From the NCBI RefSeq assembly GCF_005298075.1, contig NZ_SZZH01000002.1, positions 1 through 64,000 of the forward strand: a stretch of DNA of 64,000 bases. Reading direction: 5' to 3'. Below, in pieces: positions 26,513-33,582 of the stretch; the first letter of the stretch is position 1; every line of letters begins with the position of its first letter. This stretch comes from Nakamurella flava (GTDB lineage: Bacteria > Actinomycetota > Actinomycetes > Mycobacteriales > Nakamurellaceae). The notes under the pieces were generated by a model. The model saw nothing but the letters and a program-made list of their open reading frames with translations, did no database searches and was not told the DNA's origin. A program made the position numbers and the translations under genes.

Positions 26513-27681
26513 GCGGTCACCGGCCGCACCCAGGCACCGGTCGCGACGGACTCGGTCATCGCGTCCAGCACCGAGGCGCTGCGCACCGCGTCGACCAGGC
26601 TGGTGCCCACCGACGTGCCGGTCTCGATGGACTTCACGAAGCGGTACGCCTCGATGACCTTGAGGTCGTCGTAGCTCATCGCCGACGCCGACCCGGGCTG
26701 GAACGCGGCATAGTCACCGGCCTTCGGGCCGACGAAGACGGTCTGCAGCGGCTGGTCCTGGTAGCTCTCGCCGACCGACAGGGACAGCTCGCCCAGTCCC
26801 CGGAAGTCCCACGCGACCATGCCGCGGGTGCCGTGGACCTCGAAGCCGTAGGCGTTCTGCTCGCCCACCGCGACGCGGCTGGCCTCGGTGACGATCCGTG
26901 CGCCGGAGGCGAAGCGGACCAGCGCGGAGACGTAGTCGACGTTCTCCACCGGGCCGAGCTCGCCGCCGGTGGCCAGGCCGTGGCCGACGGTCGCGCCGGA
27001 CGGCTTGGGCCGCTGCGGGATGAACGTGGCGGTGTCGGCGACCAGCGCGTCGATGCCGTCGCCCAGGACGAACGCGGCCAGGTCGACCGCGTGCGAGGCC
27101 AGGTCGCCCAGCACGCCGTTGCCGCCGCGGGCCTGCTCGTAGCGCCAGGTCAGCGCACCGTCCGGATGCCCGGCGTAGTCGCTGAAGAAGCGGAACCGGC
27201 CGTGGGTGACGGTGCCGATGTCCCCGGCGGCGATGAGGTCACGAGCCGCCTCGACGGCGGGGGCGTTGCGGTAGTTGAAGCCGACGGCGCTCTGCACTCC
27301 GGCCGCGGCCACCGCGTCGGCGACGGCGGTGGCGTCGGCGGTGGTCAGGCCGACCGGCTTCTCGATCCACAGGTGCTTGCCGGCCCGGGCGACCGCGCTG
27401 CCGATCTCGGCGTGCAGGAAGTTGGGGGCGGCCACGCTGACCGCGTCGATGCGCGGATCGTCCAGAATCTCCCGCCAGTCGCGGGCCGGGGTGACGAACC
27501 CGTACTGCGCGCAGGCCTCCTCGGCCCGGCCGGGGACCTCGTCGGCCACGGTGATCAGCTGCGGGGCCAGGGTGAGCGACGGGTAGTGGTGCAGCAGCCG
27601 CAGGTAGGCCTGGGTGTGGACCCGACCCATCCAGCCGAAACCGGCGACGGCGATGCCCAGGGGACGGCGGGCGGGGGGCAT
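26509..27681 (-). CDS. Gfo/Idh/MocA family oxidoreductase (3 of 3)
   Basis: 390 residues, the first gene of the operon. AVAGFGWMGRVHTQAYLR begins the NAD(P) domain, LWIEKPVGLTTADA carries the lysine, and GDLASHAVDLAAFVLGD the conserved Asp/His region. Longer C-terminal half than its two partners. Start ATG at 27681 is 68 bp from the nearer TGGACCGGTCCA palindrome, so expression is expected to be under the divergent LacI protein. Confidence 0.9.
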   Translation of the reverse strand: MPPARRPLGIAVAGFGWMGRVHTQAYLRLLHHYPSLTLAPQLITVADEVPGRAEEACAQYGFVTPARDWREILDDPRIDAVSVAAPNFLHAEIGSAVARAGKHLWIEKPVGLTTADATAVADAVAAAGVQSAVGFNYRNAPAVEAARDLIAAGDIGTVTHGRFRFFSDYAGHPDGALTWRYEQARGGNGVLGDLASHAVDLAAFVLGDGIDALVADTATFIPQRPKPSGATVGHGLATGGELGPVENVDYVSALVRFASGARIVTEASRVAVGEQNAYGFEVHGTRGMVAWDFRGLGELSLSVGESYQDQPLQTVFVGPKAGDYAAFQPGSASAMSYDDLKVIEAYRFVKSIETGTSVGTSLVDAVRSASVLDAMTESVATGAWVRPVTA

Positions 27682-27748
27682 GGGTGTCCTCCTCGGTGAA
27701 GACGGATCAGCGGATCGATGGCGTCGGGGGCGGGCCGGGCCGAACTTG

Positions 27749-27760
27749 TGGACCGGTCCA
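27749..27760. promoter_or_regulatory. LacI-type operator palindrome O1
   Basis: TGGACCGGTCCA, a perfect 12-bp palindrome with the central CG typical of LacI-family operators. It lies upstream of the dehydrogenase operon. An identical copy is 81 bp away (27830-27841), so one dimer-of-dimers could loop the divergent promoter. Confidence 0.75.
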
Positions 27761-27795
27761 AACGCCGTGGCCAGTCTTCGCGGACCGCCGTCGGA

Positions 27796-27807
27796 TTGTC
27801 AAGACAA
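27796..27807. promoter_or_regulatory. Inverted repeat with consensus -35 box between the two operators
   Basis: TTGTC and GACAA flank AA, and on the minus strand TTGACA (complement of 27797-27802) matches a -35 consensus for the dehydrogenase operon. No good -10 is visible 17 bp further, so this is only a candidate promoter part. Confidence 0.35.
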
Positions 27808-27829
27808 AATGGCGAGTCGCTGGTTATCG

Positions 27830-27841
27830 TGGACCGGTCCA
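27830..27841. promoter_or_regulatory. LacI-type operator palindrome O2
   Basis: Second exact copy of TGGACCGGTCCA, ending 15 bp before the lacI-type start at 27857. The position would block transcription of the regulator itself, giving autoregulation. Confidence 0.75.
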
Positions 27842-27856
27842 GCGAGGGAGGCCGGG

Positions 27857-28867
27857 ATGTCCGAGCGCGTCACCATCCGGACGGTCGCCGCCCGCGCCGG
27901 GGTCTCCAAGTCGCTGGTGTCGCTGGTGCTGCAGGGTTCGCCGCACGTCAGCCCGGCCAAGCGGGGCGCCGTCGAGCAGGCCATGGCCGAGCTGGACTAC
28001 CGCCCCAACCTCCTCGCCCGCTCGCTGTCCGGCTCCCGTACCGGCCTGGTCGGGGTGCTGCTCGACGACCTGCGCAACCCGTGGTTCGTCGACTGCCTGG
28101 AGGCGCTGCGCGATGCCCTGCACGAACAGGGTCGGCACACCCTGCTGGCCGCCGCCGGCGGCGGGCAGGGCATCGACAGCGCCGCAGTGCCCAGTTTCCG
28201 TGAGCTGCGGGTCGACGGGCTGGTGGTCGTCGGGACCGTGCCCGGGGCGCAGGACCTGTTGCGCGCTGCCCGGCTGCCCACCGTCGTCGCCGGCAACCGG
28301 GATGTCGACCTGCCCGGCGTCGACGTCATCGCCAACGACGACCTGACCGGGGCGCAGCTGGCCGTCCAGCACCTGGTCGACCTCGGTCACCGGCGCATCG
28401 CCCACCTCGCCGGCCGCTTCGGGGTCGCGGCCGACCTGCGGGCCCAGGGCTACCGGGCCGCGATGGCCGACCACGGCTGGGGCGACCTGGTCCGGGTGGA
28501 GACCGCCGATGCCTCCGAGAGCAGCGCGTACTCCGCCGCCGTGCGGCTGCTGGACGCCGACCCGGATCGTCGGCCGACCGCGATCGTCGCGGCGAACGAC
28601 CTGTCCGCGATCGCCGCGCAGTCAGCGGCGCTGGACCGCGGGCTGCGGGTGCCGGACGACGTGTCGATCGTCGGGTACGACGACACCTGGCTGGCCTCGC
28701 TGCGGGCCGTCGCGCTCACCTCGGTGGACAACGCCAACGCCGAGGTCGGCCGCCGGGCGGCGGCCGCGTTCGACGCGCGGATCGCCGATCCGGACCGGCC
28801 GGCGACGCTCGAACTGCTCACCCCGACCCTGCGGGTCCGCGGCAGCACTGGCATCCCGCCCGCCTGA
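27857..28867 (+). CDS. LacI family transcriptional regulator
   Basis: 336 residues. N-terminal LacI helix-turn-helix VTIRTVAARAGVSKSLVSLVLQG (about 5-27, read in parts) with hinge helix NLLARSLSG near 55, then a periplasmic-binding-protein-like sensor domain (GVLLDDLRNPWFVDCLEAL; IVGYDDTWLASL). ATG at 27857 follows GAGGGAGG. The adjacent palindromes and divergent sugar dehydrogenases argue for local control of their operon. The inducer is unknown. Its stop is 2 bp from the convergent MFS gene. Confidence 0.92.
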   Translation: MSERVTIRTVAARAGVSKSLVSLVLQGSPHVSPAKRGAVEQAMAELDYRPNLLARSLSGSRTGLVGVLLDDLRNPWFVDCLEALRDALHEQGRHTLLAAAGGGQGIDSAAVPSFRELRVDGLVVVGTVPGAQDLLRAARLPTVVAGNRDVDLPGVDVIANDDLTGAQLAVQHLVDLGHRRIAHLAGRFGVAADLRAQGYRAAMADHGWGDLVRVETADASESSAYSAAVRLLDADPDRRPTAIVAANDLSAIAAQSAALDRGLRVPDDVSIVGYDDTWLASLRAVALTSVDNANAEVGRRAAAAFDARIADPDRPATLELLTPTLRVRGSTGIPPA

Positions 28868-28869
28868 CG

Positions 28870-30039
28870 TCAGCCCCGGGATCGGGCCAATCGCAGCCCG
28901 CGCTGGAACGCGGCCAGGACCGACAGGCCGCCGAGGACCAGCAGGGGCAGTTCCGGGCCCAGGGTCGGCCGCACCGCCTCCAGCAGCACCGGCACCCCGA
29001 ACCCGATGTAGGTGCACAGGTAGAACAGGCCGGTCAGCGACCCCCGGCTGTCCGGGGGCGCCCAGGTGGCCAGGTCCAGCAGTCCGGCCCGCAGGCACAG
29101 GCCGTAGCCGATGCCGAGCAGCACCGCCGCGGCCAGCACGAGCGCGAGGGCGGGCGCCGCTCCCCCGACGCCGGCCAGCACCAGCCCGGCGGCCGCCGCC
29201 GCGGCACCCAGCACCCCGGCGCCCGGTCCGGCTCCGACCCGGCGGGCCAGGACCTGGACGACGATGCCGGTGCCGAGGACCACCCCGGCCGAGATGCCGG
29301 TGAGCAGCGGACCGCGCAGCGACTCGTCCAGCCGCGACGGCAGGGTGACCACCCCGACCGTCGCGCCGGCGAACACCCACGGCGCGATGGGCAGGGCCCA
29401 CCCCAATGCAGCGCTCGTCGATCGGACCCGCCGCGGCGCCGACGCTCCGGGCGCCACCGTCGGCGGGGTGGCCGTCCGGCCGGTGCCGACCGGCCTCAGC
29501 CGCGCCGCCCCCACCACGGCGACCGCCGAGAGCAGCGCACTGAGCCCGAAGGTGACCGGCAGCGGGTGCGCGCTCACCTGGGCCAGCACCCCGGAGACGA
29601 CCGGTCCGCCGGCGAACCCGGCCGTCAGCGCCACCCCCGCCCACGTCGCGCCGGTCGTTCCGCGGCGGTCGGTGGCCCAGGCCGTTCCGGCGCTGAAGGT
29701 CGCCCCGGCCCCCAGCCCGACCAGGAGTCGGCCGACGATGAGTCCGGCCGGGTCGTGCCAGACCAGCAGGCTGACGGTGCCGAGCAGGGCCACGGCGGCA
29801 CCCGGGACGGCCAGCACCTTGCGGCCGATGCGATCGGACAGCCCACCGCCCAGCAGCAGACCGGGCAGCAGGCCCACCGCGTACAGCCCGTAGACGCCGG
29901 CCAGCAGACCGGGCGACAGGCCCTCCTCTCGCTGCAGCACCGGCAGCAGCGCGGCGAAATGATTCGCCGCCCAGCCGGTGACGAACAGCAGGAACAGGAC
30001 CGGGGCCACCGGGGCGACCGGGCGCGTGGAGCCGGTCAA
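28870..30039 (-). CDS. Major facilitator superfamily transporter
   Basis: 389 residues, 12 predicted helices. The MFS loop motif between helices 2 and 3 is visible as GGGLSDRIGRKVLAVPG near residue 65-80. Substrate cannot be assigned; overall character resembles sugar-efflux or drug-efflux type MFS proteins. Three bases separate it from the CYTH-CHAD gene upstream, so the two are probably co-transcribed. Confidence 0.88.
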   Translation of the reverse strand: MTGSTRPVAPVAPVLFLLFVTGWAANHFAALLPVLQREEGLSPGLLAGVYGLYAVGLLPGLLLGGGLSDRIGRKVLAVPGAAVALLGTVSLLVWHDPAGLIVGRLLVGLGAGATFSAGTAWATDRRGTTGATWAGVALTAGFAGGPVVSGVLAQVSAHPLPVTFGLSALLSAVAVVGAARLRPVGTGRTATPPTVAPGASAPRRVRSTSAALGWALPIAPWVFAGATVGVVTLPSRLDESLRGPLLTGISAGVVLGTGIVVQVLARRVGAGPGAGVLGAAAAAAGLVLAGVGGAAPALALVLAAAVLLGIGYGLCLRAGLLDLATWAPPDSRGSLTGLFYLCTYIGFGVPVLLEAVRPTLGPELPLLVLGGLSVLAAFQRGLRLARSRG

Positions 30040-30042
30040 GGC

Positions 30043-31629
30043 TCAGCCCTTCAGCCAGCGACGCAGTTTCTTGTGCGACACCGCGGACCAGACCTGCGGG
30101 AACCGCTCCTCCATGTCCCGTGCCAGGTACTGCTCGCGGGCGTGCAACCGGCCGATGGAGAAGGTGTTCTCGCCGTCCAGGAAGAACCGCGCGGCCATGT
30201 CCCGCAGCACCTGGCGGGCGACCACACTGTCCTGGTGCTCGCCGAGCACCTCCTGCAAATCCTCCGCGGCGGTGGCCAGCGCGGTCGCCTTCTCGCCGAA
30301 GGCCGGGGCGGCCGATTCGGCCGCGTAGCGCAGCCGCTTGGCCGCCTTGCGGATCTCGTGGAACCACTCGTCGCGGTGTTCGGCGCCCTCGGGCTCACCC
30401 GCGTCGACCAGGGCCCGCACCCGGCGGAAGGCCTTGCGGACCCGGGCGGTGATGACCTCGTCGGCCGGCTGGCCGGCCAGCTCCGTGAACGGCGGCTGCT
30501 GGGCCAGCTCGTCCAGGGCGTCCAGCAGCGCCCAGTACCGGTCGGAGTCCAGGGCGACCAGCAGCTCGTCGTGCGCTGACCGGTGGTCGGACTGCAGGGT
30601 CTCGGTGATGCGGGCGGCGATGGGCCCGAATACCAGGTCGTCGGGCTCCTGCGACAGCGCCCCGATCAGTCGTTCGCGCAGCACCTCGGCATCCCGCGGC
30701 CCACCCAGCTCCCCGGCGATCCACTTCAGCTCGTCGCGGATCGGGTCGGTGACCTCCCGATCCAGCAGCGGCCGGTAGGTGGCGAGCGCGCTGCGCAGCC
30801 GGCGGGTGGCGACCCGCATCTTGTGGACGCCGTCGGGCTCGTCGCGGCGGGCTTCGGGGTCGCGGGCCAGCAGGGCGTCGATCTGCTCGATGAGGTGCGC
30901 ATGCAGCACGTCCCCCGCCCGGCCGTCGGCCGCGGGAACGGGGCTCGGCCGGCGCCGCCGCACTCCACCACCGAGGGCCTGCTCGAGCTTGTTGCCGGAC
31001 TTCGAGGAGCGTGCCCCGGCGGCGAGCAGCCGGTCGGCCACGGCGGCGAGGAGTTCGTCGCCGCGCTCGTCGGCCCCGTCGGCCAGTTCGATCTCCCACT
31101 CGCGCCACCGGGCGATCCGCGCCTCGCCGGTCGCACCGTCGGGACGCACGGTGGCCACCGAGTCGACGACGTCGTCGACCGCCTCGGCGATCAGTGCGCC
31201 ATCGGCGTCGAGCAGGCGGTATCGGGTGCGGGTGGTGGTCAGGGTGGCGATCGGAGCCACCGCTGCGCCGCGCAGCCGGTGCGGGACGAGCGCCAGCAGA
31301 GCGGTCGGAGGTTCGGTCAACGGACCCCCGGCCGGGTCGGCGGCCCGACCGGCGACCATCGGCTCGGTGTACTCGGTCCGCGCGTTCGGCGCGCCGGCAC
31401 CGGCGGGGACCTTCAGATGCCAGCCGGCATCGTCGCCGCCGGTCCGGCGGCGCAGGGTGACCCCCACGCGGGCCAGCCGCAGGTCGGCGGTGTCGTAGTA
31501 GACGGCCACCAGTTCGGTGACGTCAGGGGCGTCGACCCGGGCGACACCCGGGACATCGGCCAGGTCGGGCCAGGCGGTATCGGCATCGACGTCGAACTTC
31601 TGCTCGACCTCGAGGTTCGTTGCGGTCAT
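30043..31629 (-). CDS. CYTH and CHAD domain protein
   Basis: 528 residues. The CYTH domain (about 1-215) begins with the signature ExExK as EVEQKF and continues with a triphosphate-tunnel pattern of alternating charged residues. The CHAD domain (about 245-525) is a histidine-rich helical bundle (VHKMRVATRRLRSAL near 265) that binds polyphosphate. The combination suggests inorganic polyphosphate or triphosphate metabolism in the cytoplasm. Start ATG at 31629. Promoter probably lies in the adjoining gene-poor stretch. Confidence 0.92.
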   Translation of the reverse strand: MTATNLEVEQKFDVDADTAWPDLADVPGVARVDAPDVTELVAVYYDTADLRLARVGVTLRRRTGGDDAGWHLKVPAGAGAPNARTEYTEPMVAGRAADPAGGPLTEPPTALLALVPHRLRGAAVAPIATLTTTRTRYRLLDADGALIAEAVDDVVDSVATVRPDGATGEARIARWREWEIELADGADERGDELLAAVADRLLAAGARSSKSGNKLEQALGGGVRRRRPSPVPAADGRAGDVLHAHLIEQIDALLARDPEARRDEPDGVHKMRVATRRLRSALATYRPLLDREVTDPIRDELKWIAGELGGPRDAEVLRERLIGALSQEPDDLVFGPIAARITETLQSDHRSAHDELLVALDSDRYWALLDALDELAQQPPFTELAGQPADEVITARVRKAFRRVRALVDAGEPEGAEHRDEWFHEIRKAAKRLRYAAESAAPAFGEKATALATAAEDLQEVLGEHQDSVVARQVLRDMAARFFLDGENTFSIGRLHAREQYLARDMEERFPQVWSAVSHKKLRRWLKG

Positions 31630-32244
31630 CCCCCGGGTCTACCACCCGGGTCCAGTGGACACGGCGGCGAGGGGCGGTGCCGGGCGGGACACCGAACAGG
31701 CTTCAGCGGCTGGCCATGCTCCGGTGGCCGGCCAGCACCCAGCCGGTCACCCCGCGGTCCCAGACGATGGGCGTGCCGGGCGGGTAGGAGGAGGAACAGC
31801 AACCACAGGTTCCGGAACGGGTAGCGGGAACGGCCTTCGACATGGTCTACGCCAATCTGGGGAGCAGCGCGGGCGCTGCGGGAAGGAGTGGTCCCCTCGT
31901 ACCCACCGACGGTGGATGCCGATCAGTGGAGAGGGGGGAAAACGGTCCCGAACCGGCTTCGCACTACCGGGGATTGCCCGGATCGGCGGCGATATCGGGA
32001 GGACCGTGCGAGCAAAACGCTATCGATGGAGAACGGTGCTCAACAAGACACGGAGGGTCTGACCTGCAAAGTCAGCCGGTCGACTGGAATCGCCGGGTGG
32101 AAGGGACTTCACTGCTGCGTTCAGTAGCGCAGTGCCCCGTACGAGAACAGTGAACCACGCCTCGTGCCGCTTTCGGTGGCCAGTGGGACGATGCACACCA
32201 CCGTCCGGCGCAGCCGAACACCGGCATTCCGGTCCCTGAACGTG
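31630..32244. other. 615-bp stretch without a recognisable gene
   Basis: Open frames of up to about 180 codons exist on the plus strand, but none gives a recognisable protein, and ribosome binding sites are poor. The part from about 31900 to 32200 is noticeably less GC-rich than its surroundings. I see no tRNA, no clear riboswitch fold and no terminator with a long stem. It must hold the promoter of the CYTH-CHAD gene at its left end. Confidence 0.6.
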
Positions 32245-33396
32245 TTACGCCGGCGCGAACAGCACCCGGTGCGGCGACTGCGGCTCACACACCATCGCCC
32301 TGGACGCATCGACGAGCAGCGGGACCAGATCCCCCGGCCGGGCCCCCGAGCGTCCGCTGTCCCGGGCGACCAGCCGGTTGCCGTCGCCGTAGACCGCGGT
32401 GACGTAGGTGTCGCTGCCCCGGCGTTCCACCCAGCGCGCCAACCCGTCCAGCCGAGCCAGGTGCGGATCCGGATCGTCCGAGCGCACCTGCACCGCCTCC
32501 GGGCGCAGACCCAGGACGACGTCCCGTCCGACCCACGGCGTCAGCTCCGGCGGCAGCGGCCGCCAGGTCGGCAGCACCCGGGACCCGACGCGGTACCCGC
32601 CCTGCCCGCCCGACTCGACCAGGGTGGCCCGCAGTCGACCGGCGGGCAGCGCCCCCAGGAAGTCGGCGACCAGCAGGTCGGCCGGACGGTCGTACATCCG
32701 TCGCGGCGCGTCGATCTGCACGACGGCCCCCTCCCGCAGCAGGGCCACCCGGTCGGCGACGGCCAGCGCCTCGTCCTGGTCATGGGTCACCCACAGAGTG
32801 GTCACGCCGGCACCGCGGACCGTCTCGGAGATCACCCGGCGCATCCGGATCCGCTCGTGGGCGTCGACATGGGCCAGCGGCTCGTCCAGCAGGAAGGCCC
32901 GGGGCGACATGACCAGGGCCCGGCCGATGCCGACCTGGCCGCGCTGACCGGCGGAGATCTGGTTGGGCAGCCGGTGCAGGAGCCGGCGCACCCGCAGCCG
33001 AGAGGCCTGCTCGGTGACCCGGCGGGCGGCCTCGTCCTCCGGGGTGTGCCGGGTGTGCAGGCCGAAGCCCATGTTCCGGGCCACCGTGAGGAAGGGCATC
33101 AGCTGGGTGTCCTCGAACACCATGGCGACATTCCGCAGCTGCGGGCTCGCGGACGTCGGCGAGCCGTCGATCAGCACCGACCCGGACTTCAGCCGGACCA
33201 GCCCGGCGATCGCCCGCAGCACCGTCGATTTACCGCTACCGGACGCCCCGACGACGACGAGCACCTCGCCCGGCTCGGCCAGCAGGGTCACCCCGTCCAG
33301 GGCGACGGTGCCGTCCCGGTGGACCACCCGGGCGCCCTGCAGCCCGGTGACGCCGACCGGCTGCTGTGAGCCGACCGTCCCCTGAGCACCGGGCAT
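32245..33396 (-). CDS. Orphan MalK/UgpC-like ABC ATPase with altered motifs
   Basis: 383 residues. Walker A GASGSGKST (about 50-58), Walker B AFLLDEP and the switch His (VTHDQDEAL) are normal, and a TOBE-like domain follows from about 270, as in sugar-importer ATPases. Two key motifs differ: the Q-loop Gln is Glu (VFEDTQL instead of VFQ) and the signature LSGGQ is ISAGQ. No permease or binding protein gene is adjacent. It may energise a remote importer less efficiently, or have a regulatory role. Compare the normal paralogue at 61068. Confidence 0.87.
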   Translation of the reverse strand: MPGAQGTVGSQQPVGVTGLQGARVVHRDGTVALDGVTLLAEPGEVLVVVGASGSGKSTVLRAIAGLVRLKSGSVLIDGSPTSASPQLRNVAMVFEDTQLMPFLTVARNMGFGLHTRHTPEDEAARRVTEQASRLRVRRLLHRLPNQISAGQRGQVGIGRALVMSPRAFLLDEPLAHVDAHERIRMRRVISETVRGAGVTTLWVTHDQDEALAVADRVALLREGAVVQIDAPRRMYDRPADLLVADFLGALPAGRLRATLVESGGQGGYRVGSRVLPTWRPLPPELTPWVGRDVVLGLRPEAVQVRSDDPDPHLARLDGLARWVERRGSDTYVTAVYGDGNRLVARDSGRSGARPGDLVPLLVDASRAMVCEPQSPHRVLFAPA

Positions 33397-33415
33397 CGAC
33401 GCCTCCTTCGGGCAG

Positions 33416-33488
33416 AGCCGCCGAGGGGACTTGAACCCCTAACCGCCCGATTACAAGTCGGGTGCGCTACCAATTGCGCCACGGCGGC
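33416..33488 (-). tRNA. tRNA-Thr (UGU)
   Basis: Full cloverleaf: acceptor arms GCCGCCG and CGGCGGC, D stem GCGC/GCGC, anticodon stem CCCGA/TCGGG around loop CTTGTAA (anticodon TGT), T stem AGGGG/CCCCT with TTCAAGT loop. The 3-prime CCA is not encoded. It lies between the VanW-domain gene and the ABC ATPase gene on the same strand. Confidence 0.95.
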
Positions 33489-33545
33489 CGGTGTCCGCGC
33501 CCGGCCGAGGCCGGGACGGAACCGTGACCAGCGTAATCGCTGGCA

Positions 33546-33575
33546 CCCCCGGTCCGGCTCCGACCGGACCGGGGG
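33546..33575 (-). terminator. Hairpin terminator after the VanW-domain gene
   Basis: CCCCCGGTCCGG (33546-33557) and CCGGACCGGGGG (33564-33575) form a perfect 12-bp stem with a six-base loop, eight bases after the stop. A second, smaller hairpin (CCAGCG/CGCTGG, 33528-33543) follows. Confidence 0.8.
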
Positions 33576-33582
33576 CGATGCG

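Noticed and set aside
24447-28867. Complete myo-inositol catabolic cluster
   Set aside because: Only dehydrogenases of the broad Gfo/Idh/MocA family are present; iolB, C, D and E type genes are absent.
31517-32153. Plus-strand frames in the 31.6-32.2 kb gap
   Set aside because: No recognisable protein, start signals or conserved motifs, and they overlap each other in different frames.
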